Shown piece after piece: positions 1 to 9,477 of a stretch of 64,000 nt of DNA. Each line of letters begins with the position of its first letter. The stretch's first letter is position 1. The notes beneath the pieces are model-generated. The model was given only the letters and a program-made list of their open reading frames with translations, was not told the origin of the DNA and searched no databases. A program made the position numbers and the translations under genes. Source of the stretch: Mycobacterium sp. (lineage in GTDB: Bacteria > Actinomycetota > Actinomycetes > Mycobacteriales > Mycobacteriaceae); contig RXJD01000065.1 of NCBI GenBank assembly GCA_003987775.1, positions 62,001-126,000 on the forward strand, written 5' to 3'.

Positions 1-783
1 GCAACCGGTCTGGTGGACCACCCCCGATTGGGCTGGCGGCAGGCTCCTGTCGGGCCGGTGCTGGCCGATGCGCTCGGCCTGCCGGTCTCGGTGGCGTCCC
101 ACGTGGACGCCATGGCCGGCGCCGAACTGCTGCTGGGAATGCGCAGATTCGCGCCCGGTACGTCGACCAGCCTGTACGTGTATGCCCGTGAAACTGTGGG
201 CTATGCGCTGGTGATCGACGGGCGCGTGCATTGCCCGGCGAGTGGGCCGGGCACCATTGCGCCGCTGCCGGTGCAATCGGAGTTGCTGGGCGGTTCGGGA
301 CAGCTGGAAGCCACGGTCAGCGACGAGGCGGTGCTGGCCGCCGCCCGTCGGCTCCGGATCCTGCCTGGGGTGGCTCCCGCCAACCGTCCCGGTGCCTCGA
401 CGACCGCGATGGCGGACCTGCTGCGGGTGGCGCGGGCCGGCAACGAGCAGGCCAGGGAACTGTTGTCGGAGCGGGCGCGGGTACTCGGCGGGGCAGTGGC
501 GCTGCTGCGCGACATGCTCAATCCCGACGAAGTGGTGGTCGGCGGTCAGGCGTTCACCGAATATCCGGAGGGCATGGCGGAGGTCGAGGCCGCCTTCACC
601 GAGCGTTCGGTGCTGGCGCCGCGCGACATCCGCGTCACGGCCTTCGGTAACCGCGTGCAGGAGGCCGGGGCGGGAATCGTCTCACTGGACGGGCTGTATG
701 CCGACCCGCTGGGCGCGATGCGGCGCTCGGGAGCGCTGGGTAGCCGGCTCGTCGACTCCGAGCCCACGGCCATCGCCAAATAG
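1..783 (+). CDS. ROK-family transcriptional regulator (C-terminal part)
   Basis: The frame is open from base 1, so the gene starts upstream of the window; 260 codons remain before TAG. The part present resembles the sugar-kinase-like domain of ROK repressors: a helix-rich segment with 'ALGLPVSVASHVDAMAGAEL', then 'GNEQARELL' and 'MLNPDEVVVGG', the latter typical of the ROK C-terminus. The DNA-binding winged helix would lie in the missing N-terminal part. The position directly upstream of mshA matches M. tuberculosis Rv0485, a regulator reported to act on PE/PPE genes (recalled). The ligand is unknown. It could be a ROK kinase instead, but the context favours the regulator. Confidence 0.85.
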   Translation, partial: ATGLVDHPRLGWRQAPVGPVLADALGLPVSVASHVDAMAGAELLLGMRRFAPGTSTSLYVYARETVGYALVIDGRVHCPASGPGTIAPLPVQSELLGGSGQLEATVSDEAVLAAARRLRILPGVAPANRPGASTTAMADLLRVARAGNEQARELLSERARVLGGAVALLRDMLNPDEVVVGGQAFTEYPEGMAEVEAAFTERSVLAPRDIRVTAFGNRVQEAGAGIVSLDGLYADPLGAMRRSGALGSRLVDSEPTAIAK

Positions 784-835
784 GCGTCTGATCTGCCCAA
801 GCCATGCGCGTGGGCTGACGCCGCGGCGCGTGCTG

Positions 836-842
836 TAAAGAT
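836..842 (+). promoter_or_regulatory. Putative -10 box for leaderless mshA
   Basis: TAAAGAT lies seven bases upstream of the GTG at 849, which places transcription initiation at or next to the start codon. No Shine-Dalgarno sequence is visible before this GTG, in line with a leaderless mRNA. The hexamer is not a perfect TAnnnT. Confidence 0.4.
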
Positions 843-848
843 GACAGT

Positions 849-2168
849 GTGCGGTACGACGACGAACCACGCCGGGTTGCCCTGCTCGCGGTGCACACCT
901 CCCCGCTGGCGCAGCCCGGCACCGGTGACGCCGGCGGCCTGAACGTCTACGTGCTGCAAAGCGCGCTACATCTCGCCAAGCGCGGCATCGAGGTGGAAAT
1001 TTTCACCCGGGCCACCGCCTCGGCGGACCCACCGGTGGTGCGAGCCGCGCCCGGCGTGCTGGTCCGCAACGTGGTAGCCGGGCCGTTCGAGGGTCTGGAT
1101 AAGTACGACCTGCCGACCCAGCTGTGCGCCTTCGCCGCGGGCGTGCTGCGCGCCGAGGCCGCGCATGAACCGGGTTATTACGACATCGTCCACTCGCACT
1201 ACTGGCTGTCCGGTCAGGTCGGCTGGCTGGCGCGTGACCGGTGGGCGGTTCCGTTGGTGCACACGGCGCACACGCTGGCCGCGGTGAAGAACGCGGCGCT
1301 CGCCGCGGGCGACACCGCCGAGCCGCCGCTGCGGACGGTCGGCGAGCAGCAGGTCGTCGACGAGGCGGACCGGCTCATCGTGAACACCGAAGACGAAGCG
1401 CGCCAACTGATCTCGTTGCACCGCGCGGATCCGGCCCGGATCGACGTGGTGCATCCCGGCGTGGACCTGGAAGTTTTTCGGCCGGGTGACCGCACGGCTG
1501 CCCGGGCCGCACTGGGACTGGCGCTCGACGAGCCGGTGGTGGCCTTCGTGGGGCGCATCCAGCCGCTGAAGGCGCCCGACATCGTGCTGCGTGCGGCCGC
1601 GCGACTGCCGGGGGTGCGCATCATCGTGGCCGGTGGGCCCTCCGGTAGCGGGCTGGCGTCTCCCGACGGCTTGGCGCACCTGGCCGAGGAACTCGGTATC
1701 GCCTCGCGGGTGACGTTCCTGCCCCCGCAGTCCCGCTCGGATCTGGCCACCTTGTTCCACGCGGCCGACCTGGTTGCGGTGCCCAGCTATTCGGAGTCGT
1801 TCGGCTTGGTGGCGGTCGAGGCGCAGGCCTGCGGGACGCCGGTGGTCGCCGCCGCGGTCGGCGGGTTGCCGGTCGCGGTGCGTGACGGCGTTACCGGCAC
1901 GCTGGTCGCCGGGCACGAGGTGGGGCAGTGGGCGGACGCGATCGACCACCTGCTGCGGGCCAGCGCCGGCCCGCAGGGCTGGGTGATGAGCAGGGCGGCG
2001 GCCAAGCATGCCGCGACGTTCTCCTGGGAGAACACCACCGACGCGCTGCTGGCCAGCTATCGGCGCGCGATCGACGATTTCAGCGCGGGACGTCAGCGCC
2101 GGGTGCGTGAGCTCGTCGCCAAACGCAAGCCCCGTCGTTGGACCGCACGTCGGGGGGTGGGTGCATGA
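849..2168 (+). CDS. mshA: D-inositol-3-phosphate N-acetylglucosaminyltransferase MshA
   Basis: First enzyme of mycothiol synthesis: transfers GlcNAc from UDP-GlcNAc to 1-L-myo-inositol-1-phosphate in the cytoplasm. 439 residues of GT4/GT-B fold. The N-terminal Rossmann domain has GDAGGLNVY at residues 26-34. The C-terminal nucleotide-sugar domain has [15 protein letters not shown] and the retaining-enzyme E-x7-E pair (Glu316 and Glu324 in ESFGLVAVE). The start used is the GTG behind a -10-like box. The M. tuberculosis protein as annotated carries about 40 more N-terminal residues outside the conserved fold, so it is shorter here. Its stop overlaps the next gene (ATGA), so the two are probably translated together. 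Confidence 0.96.
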   Translation: MRYDDEPRRVALLAVHTSPLAQPGTGDAGGLNVYVLQSALHLAKRGIEVEIFTRATASADPPVVRAAPGVLVRNVVAGPFEGLDKYDLPTQLCAFAAGVLRAEAAHEPGYYDIVHSHYWLSGQVGWLARDRWAVPLVHTAHTLAAVKNAALAAGDTAEPPLRTVGEQQVVDEADRLIVNTEDEARQLISLHRADPARIDVVHPGVDLEVFRPGDRTAARAALGLALDEPVVAFVGRIQPLKAPDIVLRAAARLPGVRIIVAGGPSGSGLASPDGLAHLAEELGIASRVTFLPPQSRSDLATLFHAADLVAVPSYSESFGLVAVEAQACGTPVVAAAVGGLPVAVRDGVTGTLVAGHEVGQWADAIDHLLRASAGPQGWVMSRAAAKHAATFSWENTTDALLASYRRAIDDFSAGRQRRVRELVAKRKPRRWTARRGVGA

Positions 2169-2689
2169 CCGCGGAAGTCCAGCGGATCATCGAAGACGCG
2201 CTGCAGGCCAGCGAGTTGAGGTATTCCAAACACGACGGCGCGCGCGGCGGCCTCCCGGGGATCATCGTCGAGTTGCCCGGTGAGCGCAGGCTCAAGACGA
2301 ACACGATCCTGAGCATCGGCGAGCATTCGGTGCGGGTGGAGGCGTTCGTGTGCCGCAAGCCCGATGAGAACCACGAGGGCGTCTACCGGTTCCTGCTCAA
2401 GCGCAACCGCCGGCTCTACGGCGTCGCCTACACCCTCGACAAAGTCGGCGACATTTACCTCGTCGGCCGGATGTCGCTGGCCTCCGTGGACTCCGAGGAG
2501 ATCGACCGCGTGCTGGGTCAGGTGCTGGAGGCGGTGGATACCGACTTCAACAAGCTGTTGGAGCTGGGCTTTCGATCGTCGATTCAAAAAGAATGGGAAT
2601 GGCGGGTGTCCCGGGGCGAGTCGCTGAAGAACCTGCAGGCGTTCGCGCATCTGATCGACGACGAAGATGTGAACGGCGACGGAACCTAG
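2165..2689 (+). CDS. YbjN-domain protein
   Basis: 174 residues, soluble, no signal peptide. The family (YbjN-like; T3SS-chaperone-like fold) has no settled biochemical role in mycobacteria. Conserved features here are the core strand '[18 protein letters not shown]', then '[20 protein letters not shown]' and the C-terminal '[13 protein letters not shown]'. The ATG at 2165 overlaps the mshA stop by 4 bp; an in-frame GTG nine codons upstream exists but lies inside mshA and is less likely. It corresponds to M. tuberculosis Rv0487. The LysE-type membrane gene (Rv0488) that I recall following it there is absent here; gpmA comes next after 22 bp. Confidence 0.85.
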   Translation: MTAEVQRIIEDALQASELRYSKHDGARGGLPGIIVELPGERRLKTNTILSIGEHSVRVEAFVCRKPDENHEGVYRFLLKRNRRLYGVAYTLDKVGDIYLVGRMSLASVDSEEIDRVLGQVLEAVDTDFNKLLELGFRSSIQKEWEWRVSRGESLKNLQAFAHLIDDEDVNGDGT

Positions 2690-2711
2690 GCCCCGTGAGA
2701 GACTTTCCCGC

Positions 2712-3467
2712 ATGGGAGACACTGCCACGCTGGTATTGCTGCGCCACGGCGAGAGCGAATGGAACGCCCTCAATCTCTTCACCGGCTGGGTTGACGTCGG
2801 CCTGACGGAAAAGGGCCGCGCCGAGGCTGTACGCGGTGGCGAGTTGCTGGCCGAGCAGGGTCTGCTGCCCGATGTGCTCTACACCTCGTTGCTGCGGCGC
2901 GCGATCAGTACCGCGCACCTGGCACTGGACGCCGCCGACCGGTTGTGGATCCCGGTGCACCGCAGTTGGCGGCTCAACGAGCGCCACTACGGCGCACTGC
3001 AGGGCCTGGACAAGGCCGCGACGAAAGAGCGTTACGGCGAAGAGCAGTTCATGGCCTGGCGGCGCAGCTATGACACGCCGCCGCCGGCCATCGAAAAGGG
3101 CAGTAAGTTCAGCCAGGACGCCGACCCCCGTTATGCCAACATCGGCGGCGGGCCGCTCACCGAATGCCTCGCCGACGTGGTGGCCCGGTTCCTGCCCTAC
3201 TACACCGACGTCATCGTTCCGGATCTGCGCACCGGGAAGACGGTGCTCATCGCGGCGCACGGCAATTCGCTGCGTGCGCTGGTCAAGTACCTCGACCAGA
3301 TGTCCGACGACGACGTCGTGGGGTTGAACATCCCGACAGGCATACCGCTTCGCTACGACCTCGACGCTGACCTGCGCCCAAAGGTCCCTGGTGGGACCTA
3401 TCTGGACCCGGAGGCCGCCGCCGCCGGAGCCGCGGCGGTGGCCAGCCAGGGCGCGTCGAAAGGCTGA
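2712..3467 (+). CDS. gpmA: 2,3-bisphosphoglycerate-dependent phosphoglycerate mutase
   Basis: Interconverts 3- and 2-phosphoglycerate in glycolysis and gluconeogenesis. 251 residues, the normal dPGM length. It has the phosphohistidine motif [10 protein letters not shown] (His12), the substrate loop '[15 protein letters not shown]', '[12 protein letters not shown]' and the second catalytic histidine (His183) in AAHGNSLRA. The C-terminal ~20 residues are Ala-rich and probably disordered. It starts 22 bp after the YbjN gene and is the last gene before the senX3 promoter region. M. tuberculosis calls this gene gpm1. Confidence 0.97.
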   Translation: MGDTATLVLLRHGESEWNALNLFTGWVDVGLTEKGRAEAVRGGELLAEQGLLPDVLYTSLLRRAISTAHLALDAADRLWIPVHRSWRLNERHYGALQGLDKAATKERYGEEQFMAWRRSYDTPPPAIEKGSKFSQDADPRYANIGGGPLTECLADVVARFLPYYTDVIVPDLRTGKTVLIAAHGNSLRALVKYLDQMSDDDVVGLNIPTGIPLRYDLDADLRPKVPGGTYLDPEAAAAGAAAVASQGASKG

Positions 3468-3502
3468 TTGCGGCCCGCGACGAACGGTTTGCTGAACATC
3501 GC

Positions 3503-3582
3503 GTTAACGGCAGCGGAACACCTGTGCCGCGGCGTGTGACTTGTCCGGAATTAGCCGTGCTCCGCTAGGGCAGAGTTCACCC
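3503..3582 (+). promoter_or_regulatory. senX3 upstream region with RegX3/PHO-box-like elements
   Basis: The 134-bp gap before senX3 holds two elements, gttaacggcag (3503-3513) and gttcaccc (3575-3582), resembling the GTTCACC-type repeat units bound by actinobacterial PhoP/RegX3 regulators. RegX3 is known to autoregulate this promoter. The spacing between the two is large and the match is by eye. Confidence 0.35.
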
Positions 3583-3588
3583 GATTTG

Positions 3589-3594
3589 TAGGAT
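3589..3594 (+). promoter_or_regulatory. -10 box for leaderless senX3
   Basis: TAGGAT ends seven bases before the GTG at 3602. No Shine-Dalgarno is present. This supports the GTG rather than the TTG six bases upstream as the start. Confidence 0.55.
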
Positions 3595-3601
3595 TTTGTA
3601 T

Positions 3602-4831
3602 GTGACTGTGTTCTCGGCACTGTTGCTGGCCGGGGTTTTATCCGGGCTGGCACTGGCCGTAGGCATCGTGGTGGGCGCCCGGGTCTCGCGGCAGGCGGGG
3701 GGGAACCGCCAGCGTGCCGCCACCGACTGGACGGGTATCACCGTCGCCCAGATGCTGCAGCGAATCGTCGCCCTGATGCCCATGGGTGCCGCGGTGGTCG
3801 ATACCCACCGCGACGTCGTGTATCTCAACGATCGCGCCAAGGAACTCGGTCTGGTGCGAGACCGCCAGCTCGACGACGCCGCATGGAAGGCCGCGCAGCA
3901 GGCACTGAGCGGCGACGACGTGGAGTTCGACCTGGCACCGGTCAAGCGACCGGGAGGCCGGTCCGGACTGTCGGTGCACGGGCACGCCCGGTTGCTCAGC
4001 GAGGAAGACCGCAGGTTCGCGGTGGTGTTCGTGCACGACCAATCCGACTACGCGCGCATGGAGGCGACCCGGCGTGACTTCGTGGCCAACGTCAGCCACG
4101 AGCTCAAGACTCCGGTCGGTGCCATGACGCTGCTGGCCGAAGCGCTGCTGGCCTCTGCCGATGACACCGAGACGGTGCGCCGTTTTGCCGAGAAGGTGCT
4201 TATCGAAGCCAACCGCCTAGGCGACATGGTCGCCGAGCTGATCGAGCTGTCGCGCCTGCAGGGCGCCGAGCGGTTGTCCAACGTGACGGACGTGGATGTC
4301 GACACCGTGGTGTCCGAGGCGATCTCGCGCCACAAGGTGGCCGCGGAGAACGCCAACATCGAGATCCGCACCGACGCACCCACCGGTCTGCAGGTGCTGG
4401 GCGACCAGACGTTGCTGGTCACGGCGCTGGCGAACCTGGTGTCCAACGCGATCGCCTACTCTCCGCGCGGATCCCTGGTCTCAATCAGCCGGCGCCGGCG
4501 CGGCGACAACATCGAGATCGCGGTCACCGACCGCGGGATCGGCATCGCGCTGGAGGACCAGGAGCGGGTGTTCGAGCGCTTCTTCCGCGGCGACAAGGCG
4601 CGCTCGCGCGCCACCGGGGGCAGCGGGTTGGGGCTGGCGATCGTCAAGCACGTCGCCGCCAACCACGGCGGCAGCATCGGCGTGTGGAGCAAGCCCGGGA
4701 CCGGGTCGACGTTCACGCTGTCCATCCCCGCCTTCGGTGCGACTGGCGCGCCGGCCGGCGAAGAACCTGAGCAACTGCTGGGCCGTGACATCAGGTCCAG
4801 GGCACAACGAGAGGAAGAACTGAGCCGCTGA
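3602..4831 (+). CDS. senX3: Sensor histidine kinase SenX3
   Basis: Membrane-bound kinase of the phosphate-responsive SenX3-RegX3 system. 409 residues: an N-terminal hydrophobic segment (about residues 1-25), a PAS-like sensor domain (about 40-145), a HisKA domain with the phospho-acceptor His166 in NVSHELKTP, and a HATPase_c domain with N box '[12 protein letters not shown]', G1 'DRGIGI', F box 'FERFFR' and G2 '[10 protein letters not shown]'. GTG 3602 gives MTVFSALLL, the start I recall for the M. tuberculosis protein. The stop shares one base with the regX3 ATG (TGATG), so the two proteins are coupled. M. tuberculosis complex strains carry MIRU repeats at this junction; there are none here. 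Confidence 0.96.
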   Translation: MTVFSALLLAGVLSGLALAVGIVVGARVSRQAGGNRQRAATDWTGITVAQMLQRIVALMPMGAAVVDTHRDVVYLNDRAKELGLVRDRQLDDAAWKAAQQALSGDDVEFDLAPVKRPGGRSGLSVHGHARLLSEEDRRFAVVFVHDQSDYARMEATRRDFVANVSHELKTPVGAMTLLAEALLASADDTETVRRFAEKVLIEANRLGDMVAELIELSRLQGAERLSNVTDVDVDTVVSEAISRHKVAAENANIEIRTDAPTGLQVLGDQTLLVTALANLVSNAIAYSPRGSLVSISRRRRGDNIEIAVTDRGIGIALEDQERVFERFFRGDKARSRATGGSGLGLAIVKHVAANHGGSIGVWSKPGTGSTFTLSIPAFGATGAPAGEEPEQLLGRDIRSRAQREEELSR

Positions 4832-5514
4832 TGACGAGCGTATTGATTGTGGAAGACGAGGAGTCGTTGGCCGACCCTCTGGCATTTCTGCTGCGCAAGG
4901 AGGGCTTCGAGGCCACGGTGGTGACCGACGGGCCCTCGGCCCTGGCCGAGTTCGACCGGTCCGGCGCCGACATCGTGCTCCTGGACCTGATGCTGCCCGG
5001 CATGTCGGGAACCGACGTGTGCAAGCAATTGCGTGCCCGCTCGGGTGTGCCGGTGATCATGGTGACCGCCCGCGACAGCGAGATCGACAAGGTCGTCGGG
5101 CTGGAGTTGGGCGCCGACGACTACGTGACCAAGCCGTATTCGGCCCGCGAACTGATCGCCCGGATCCGGGCGGTGTTGCGCCGCGGCGGTGATGACGACT
5201 CGGAGATCAGCGACGGAATCCTCGAGTCCGGTCCGGTCCGGATGGATGTCGAACGGCACGTCGTCTCGGTGAACGGCGACGCAATCACGTTGCCGCTCAA
5301 GGAATTCGACCTGCTGGAATACCTGATGCGCAACAGCGGGCGGGTGTTGACCCGGGGACAGTTGATCGACCGGGTGTGGGGTGCCGACTACGTCGGCGAC
5401 ACCAAGACGCTCGACGTGCACGTCAAGCGCCTGCGCTCCAAGATCGAAGCCGACCCCGCCAATCCGGTGCACCTGGTCACGGTGCGCGGACTGGGCTACA
5501 AGCTCGAGGGCTAG
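4831..5514 (+). CDS. regX3: Response regulator RegX3 (OmpR/PhoB type)
   Basis: Transcription factor phosphorylated by SenX3; activates phosphate-scarcity genes. 227 residues: receiver domain with acidic residues in 'VEDEESLADP', phospho-acceptor Asp52 in LLDLMLPGMSG, the Thr of 'MVTARD' and Lys of 'YVTKPYS'; then a winged-helix domain ending in 'HVKRLRSKIEADP' and 'VRGLGYKLEG'. Translationally coupled to senX3. The TAG stop lies in a CTAG palindrome (5511-5514) that is also the TAG stop of the oppositely oriented GMC oxidoreductase gene. Confidence 0.97.
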   Translation: MTSVLIVEDEESLADPLAFLLRKEGFEATVVTDGPSALAEFDRSGADIVLLDLMLPGMSGTDVCKQLRARSGVPVIMVTARDSEIDKVVGLELGADDYVTKPYSARELIARIRAVLRRGGDDDSEISDGILESGPVRMDVERHVVSVNGDAITLPLKEFDLLEYLMRNSGRVLTRGQLIDRVWGADYVGDTKTLDVHVKRLRSKIEADPANPVHLVTVRGLGYKLEG

Positions 5515-7388
5515 CGCGCCGCAACCACCTCGTCGGCAACCGCCAGCGCCAGCGCCATGATCGAGACCTGAGGATTCACCTCCGGACAGCTGGGCAGGAT
5601 CGACGCGTCGGCAACCCACACGCCGTCGACACCGCGCAGTCGGCCGGCGTTGTCGACCGGGCAAATCTGCTCGTCGGACCCGGCGGCCGCCGTCCCGGTC
5701 GGGTGGAAAGCGGCCAGGTGCAGGGCCCGAGGGTTGGTGCGCGCGAGCAGGTCTGCCAGTTCGTCCTCCGACTTGACCGTCATGGCACCGGGCAGACCGG
5801 TGAGCACCTCGACCGCGCCGGCGGCGAACAACAGTTTCCCGATGGCCAGCAGCGCCACCTTCAACTTGGCGACATCGGCCGGAGCGATGTCGTAGCGGAC
5901 AACCGTCTCACCGCGTACCGAGTGCACCGACCCGACGCCCTCGTCGGCCACCATCGCGCCGAAGGTGGCCACCTGAGGCGCCCGGTCGAGCCAGCGCAGC
6001 AGCTCCGCGCCGTAGCCCGGGAACACCATGGACCCCATGCCCGGTGGTGTGGAGGTGGCTTCGATCAGCACACCGTCGGATTCATGGAACTCGTGGACCG
6101 CCGCGCTCTGCAGCACGCCCCGCCACGCGTACACGTCATCCTCGAACCGTCCGGCCAGCACCGACGCCGGGTGCAGCGCGAGATTGCGGCCCAGCCGCGG
6201 GTGTGCACCGATACCGCTGCGGCGCAACAACATTGGAGTCTCCGTTGCGCCGGCCGCGACGATCACCGTGTCGGCGAGGATGTCGATCGCGGTGCCGTCG
6301 GGCCGGCGGGCCCGCACGCCGCGAGCGCGACCACCTTCGACCAGCACCCGCTGCACGCGCGCTTCGGAGATGATGCGCGCCCCGGCGGCGCACGCCTGGG
6401 GCAGCGCGTTGAGGTGCACCCCGAATTTGGCGTTGTGCGGACATCCGATGGCGCACTGGCAACACCCGTCACACCCCGGCGCATTGCGCGGAATGGGCGC
6501 CGCCTGCCAGCCCAGCGAACCCGCCGCGTCCAGCAGGAGATTTCCGTTGCGGCCCATCACATCCAGCGGCACGGGGGCAACCCGCAGCGTGCTCTCGACC
6601 TCGTCGAGGTGCACCCGCAACCGGTCCGGGTCGGCGAAGGCCAGGCCGAACTCGTCGCGCCAGCGTCGCTGCACGGCATCCGGCGGTCGGTAGCAGGTGC
6701 CCGAGTTCACCACCGTGGTGCCGCCCACCGCACGTCCCATCGGCAGCACCACCGCCGGGCGTCCCAGCGCGACGGTGGCGCCGGCGCCCCGGTACAGACC
6801 GGCGTACCGGTCGATCGGGTGGGTGGTGCGGAACTCCTCGACGGTCCAGCGCCGGCCCTCCTCGAGCACGACGACGCCGCGTCCCGCCCGGGCCAGGGTC
6901 CGGGCTGCCATCGCGCCGCCGGCGCCGGATCCGACGATCACCACGTCGGTGGTGACGACGGACGCGCTGTCCACCGAGGGGGTGACGTCCAAAATCGCGT
7001 CCGGGCGCACCGCAGCGTCGTCCTGGGCGCGTGAAAGCAGTTCTCCCGCGTAGGTATCCGCGCCGTTGGCCAGCAGGCTGATCACCTTCATGCCCTCGAC
7101 CGCGGCGCCCGCTTCGGCGTTCAGCGCCGCGATGCGGTGCAGCACCTGCTCGCGTTCGCCGGGGCCCAGTCTCGCCATCGACCGTCCAGTGGTCAGATAG
7201 CTCGCCGCTGCCAGGGAGAACAACCCGGTCCGCACCGCCAGCCGCGAGGTGGCGGGGATGCGCGACAGGTACCGGTCGACGCGCTCGGCGAACTCTGCCG
7301 AGGTGGGCCCGCCATGTTCCTGCGGTAGCAGTGCGGTGCCGAAGGACGCTATCGAGGAGCGGCTGACACGATCCGCGAACCTGCTCAT
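5511..7388 (-). CDS. GMC-family FAD-dependent oxidoreductase
   Basis: Flavin oxidoreductase of the glucose-methanol-choline family, in the branch with cholesterol-oxidase-like enzymes; substrate unknown. 625 residues. After an N-terminal helical part (~170 residues) comes the FAD motif 'VIVGSGAGGAMAARTLARAG', then 'GGTTVVNSGTC', a cysteine cluster (APGCDGCCQCAIGCP), the HPTGTAA segment and the C-terminal GMC signature 'VADASILPSCPEVNPQ'. ATG 7388 gives MSRFADR, matching my recollection of Rv0492c, and overlaps the preceding gene by 4 bp (ATGA). It is the last gene of a three-gene leftward operon. The cysteine cluster could bind metal; that is inference. Confidence 0.9.
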   Translation of the reverse strand: MSRFADRVSRSSIASFGTALLPQEHGGPTSAEFAERVDRYLSRIPATSRLAVRTGLFSLAAASYLTTGRSMARLGPGEREQVLHRIAALNAEAGAAVEGMKVISLLANGADTYAGELLSRAQDDAAVRPDAILDVTPSVDSASVVTTDVVIVGSGAGGAMAARTLARAGRGVVVLEEGRRWTVEEFRTTHPIDRYAGLYRGAGATVALGRPAVVLPMGRAVGGTTVVNSGTCYRPPDAVQRRWRDEFGLAFADPDRLRVHLDEVESTLRVAPVPLDVMGRNGNLLLDAAGSLGWQAAPIPRNAPGCDGCCQCAIGCPHNAKFGVHLNALPQACAAGARIISEARVQRVLVEGGRARGVRARRPDGTAIDILADTVIVAAGATETPMLLRRSGIGAHPRLGRNLALHPASVLAGRFEDDVYAWRGVLQSAAVHEFHESDGVLIEATSTPPGMGSMVFPGYGAELLRWLDRAPQVATFGAMVADEGVGSVHSVRGETVVRYDIAPADVAKLKVALLAIGKLLFAAGAVEVLTGLPGAMTVKSEDELADLLARTNPRALHLAAFHPTGTAAAGSDEQICPVDNAGRLRGVDGVWVADASILPSCPEVNPQVSIMALALAVADEVVAAR

Positions 7389-7726
7389 GAGCGTGCGGAA
7401 ACCCGCCGCCCGAGGGCGCGCCCGAGCTTGAGGAAGAACGGGTAGGTGGCGAAGATGCCGCCGGCCGCGGCGTGCGCCGGCCAGTCCAACTCGTTGGTCT
7501 CGAGGCTGAAAGCGCCGGAGTTCCACATGAAGTCTCGGCCGTTCTGCGCGCGGAACGGCCGCCACAGAAAGCCGAGTCCGGGGACGTTGTTGTAGAGGCC
7601 GAACGAACCGGCGAAGAACACGCCCAGCACCGCGGCCTCGGCGACGTCGCGGCGCTCGGGGGGCAGCCGCCGCTCGATGAGCATCCCGGAGGCGAACAGC
7701 AACGGTGGGTCGAGAGCGAAACTCAT
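7385..7726 (-). CDS. Conserved hypothetical protein, possibly membrane-associated
   Basis: 113 residues, corresponding to M. tuberculosis Rv0492A. There are hydrophobic stretches near residues 3-20, 30-50 and 88-103 but no signal peptide, and a conserved aromatic centre 'NNVPGLGFLWRPFRAQNGRDF'. Function unknown. It sits between two genes with 4-bp overlaps on both sides, so it should be made with the GMC oxidoreductase and may be a partner subunit or membrane anchor for it (inference from position only). Confidence 0.75.
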   Translation of the reverse strand: MSFALDPPLLFASGMLIERRLPPERRDVAEAAVLGVFFAGSFGLYNNVPGLGFLWRPFRAQNGRDFMWNSGAFSLETNELDWPAHAAAGGIFATYPFFLKLGRALGRRVSARS

Positions 7727-8673
7727 GACGGGATCCTTTCGTTGACGGGCGGTGCCTGCTGTCCGCGCAGGCCGACTTCGGCGTGGCCGGTGCCCTGCAC
7801 CGACCAGCGGCGGTCACCGAACTCGACGTAGACATCGGCCTGCTCGGTGTTGGTGCATACGCAGGTGCCGCCATCGGGATCGGTGTATTGCAGGCTGACG
7901 CAACGCTCCATGGGCTGGTCGACCCGAATCAAGACCGCGTGCCGGCCGATGCGCCCTTCCATCTGCCAGTGCTGCAGATCGAGCGTCGTCCGCATCCGCA
8001 GGGACGGCAGAATGCTTGCGGGCCAGTCTTTCCCGTCAATCCGGAAGCGAACGAAGGCCAGCGGGGCGAGCCGGTTCAGCCCGGGTTTGTGTGACACCGC
8101 GGTGACTGCTTCCATGACGTCGCCGTCTCCGAGGTCGGCGTGGATCCATCCCCAGCGCTTGGCGTTGCCGTGGCCGTAGATGTGAGCGACGTTGCCACGC
8201 CAGCGGTCGACGGCCAGCTCGGCGCCGTCGACGGTCAGCGAACCGGTGAAATCGGCCGTGGGTGCCAGCACCACCTGGGCGCCTGGCAGCACTTCGCGTT
8301 CCCAAGCCACCCGGGGGAACGTCCACAGCGGCGCGGCCGTGTCCTTCCAGGAGAGGTCCCAGGTCAGCGAGCGTGCGCGTCCGGTGAGACGCTGGGGGCC
8401 CACCAGGGCGCCGGCGGCCTCGAACCACGTTGTGCCGGTTGCCGGTTGGACGGGCTCGGGCCCGAAGCGCTCGGTGCGTGGCGGCCCCTGTGGCGGGAAC
8501 AGGGTCACCCAGCCGTGTGCGTAGGGTGCGCCGGCCGTCGGCGCGACCGTTTCGCAGTGCACCCAGAGGCCGGCGTGGGTCACCGGGTCGGAGAGGGTGG
8601 CGTACCACACCTCGAGACGTCCTGGCGCGCCGCGCCAGCGCGGCGCCGCTGCCGATCGCATTTCGTCGTCCAC
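7723..8673 (-). CDS. Conserved hypothetical protein, lipocalin/CrtC-like fold suspected
   Basis: 316 residues, corresponding to Rv0493c. GTG 8673 is chosen because GGAGG lies eight bases upstream; the frame extends 28 codons further but that would run through the divergent promoter. Many Trp, His and Gly residues in strand-like blocks ('[20 protein letters not shown]', '[19 protein letters not shown]', '[16 protein letters not shown]') resemble the hydroxyneurosporene hydratase/tocopherol-cyclase type beta barrel. That assignment is a guess from pattern. First gene of the operon with the GMC oxidoreductase, so it may handle the same lipophilic substrate. Divergent from the GntR regulator, which probably controls it. 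Confidence 0.7.
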   Translation of the reverse strand: MDDEMRSAAAPRWRGAPGRLEVWYATLSDPVTHAGLWVHCETVAPTAGAPYAHGWVTLFPPQGPPRTERFGPEPVQPATGTTWFEAAGALVGPQRLTGRARSLTWDLSWKDTAAPLWTFPRVAWEREVLPGAQVVLAPTADFTGSLTVDGAELAVDRWRGNVAHIYGHGNAKRWGWIHADLGDGDVMEAVTAVSHKPGLNRLAPLAFVRFRIDGKDWPASILPSLRMRTTLDLQHWQMEGRIGRHAVLIRVDQPMERCVSLQYTDPDGGTCVCTNTEQADVYVEFGDRRWSVQGTGHAEVGLRGQQAPPVNERIPS

Positions 8674-8735
8674 TGCATTACCTCCATCGGGACACGCTGC
8701 CCGGGGTTGTGCCTGTTCAGCGGCCACCATACTAT

Positions 8736-8758
8736 ATTGGTTGAGCCAATGAACCAAT
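8736..8758. promoter_or_regulatory. Operator of the GntR regulator
   Basis: A perfect 7-bp inverted repeat, ATTGGTT and AACCAAT, separated by 9 bp, lies over the start codon (8749). A nested ATTGG-N5-CCAAT occupies 8736-8750. FadR-type GntR proteins bind such short palindromes. A TATATT box overlaps its left edge (8733-8738), so binding would block the regulator's own promoter. Confidence 0.65.
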
Positions 8759-9462
8759 CAATCCCACTGCCCCCGCCCGATCGTCAGCGCGTCGATGAGC
8801 AGATCGCCGCGTCGATCGCCGACGCCATCCTCGACGGCGTGTTCCCGCCCGGGTCGACGTTGCCGCCCGAGCGCGACCTCGCTGACCAGCTCGGTGTCAA
8901 CCGCACTTCGCTGCGGCAGGGTCTGGCCCGCCTGCAGCAGATGGGCCTGATCGAAGTCCGGCAGGGCAGCGGCAGCGTGGTGCGGGATCCGGCGGGCCTC
9001 ACCCACCCGGCGGTGGTGGAAGCCCTGGTTCGCAAGCTGGGACCGGAGTTTCTGGTGGAGCTGCTCGAGATCCGCGCGGCGCTGGGGCCAGTGATCGGCC
9101 GGCTGGCTGCCCAGCGGGGCAAGCCGGAGGACCGCCAGGCGCTGGCCGCCGCGCTGGACGACGTCCGTACGGCGGAGACCTCAGCCGCGCGGCAAGCGGC
9201 GGACCTGGCCTACTTCCACGTCCTCATTCACAGCACCCGCAACCGTGCGCTGGGTTTGCTGTACCGCTGGGTGGAAGATGCCTTCGGGGGACGCGAACAC
9301 GAACTCACCCGCGCCTACGACGACGCGGATCCGGTGATCGCCGACTTGCTGGCGATCACCGACGCGGTGGCCGCCAGCGACGCGGAGGGTGCTGCGGGCG
9401 CCGTCGAGGCGTACCTGAATGCCAGCGCGCTGCGCATGATCGCGGCCTACCGGGACTCGTAG
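8749..9462 (+). CDS. GntR-family (FadR subfamily) transcriptional regulator
   Basis: 237 residues: an N-terminal winged helix (about 10-75; '[33 protein letters not shown]') followed by an all-helical FCD effector domain (about 90-230) with '[15 protein letters not shown]' and '[10 protein letters not shown]'. Corresponds to Rv0494, reported as a starvation-responsive regulator of its own region (recalled). ATG 8749 lacks a Shine-Dalgarno sequence; the TATATT box 10 bases upstream suggests a very short leader. Likely targets are itself and the divergent GMC-oxidoreductase operon. The ligand is probably a fatty-acid-like or carboxylate molecule (inference from the family). Confidence 0.92.
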   Translation: MNQSIPLPPPDRQRVDEQIAASIADAILDGVFPPGSTLPPERDLADQLGVNRTSLRQGLARLQQMGLIEVRQGSGSVVRDPAGLTHPAVVEALVRKLGPEFLVELLEIRAALGPVIGRLAAQRGKPEDRQALAAALDDVRTAETSAARQAADLAYFHVLIHSTRNRALGLLYRWVEDAFGGREHELTRAYDDADPVIADLLAITDAVAASDAEGAAGAVEAYLNASALRMIAAYRDS

Positions 9463-9477
9463 CAGGGACAACCGCCG

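Noticed and set aside
5376..7034. 552-codon open frame on the + strand
   Set aside because: Antisense to the GMC oxidoreductase; its product is Arg/His/Gln-rich without domains, a shadow of GC-rich codon use.
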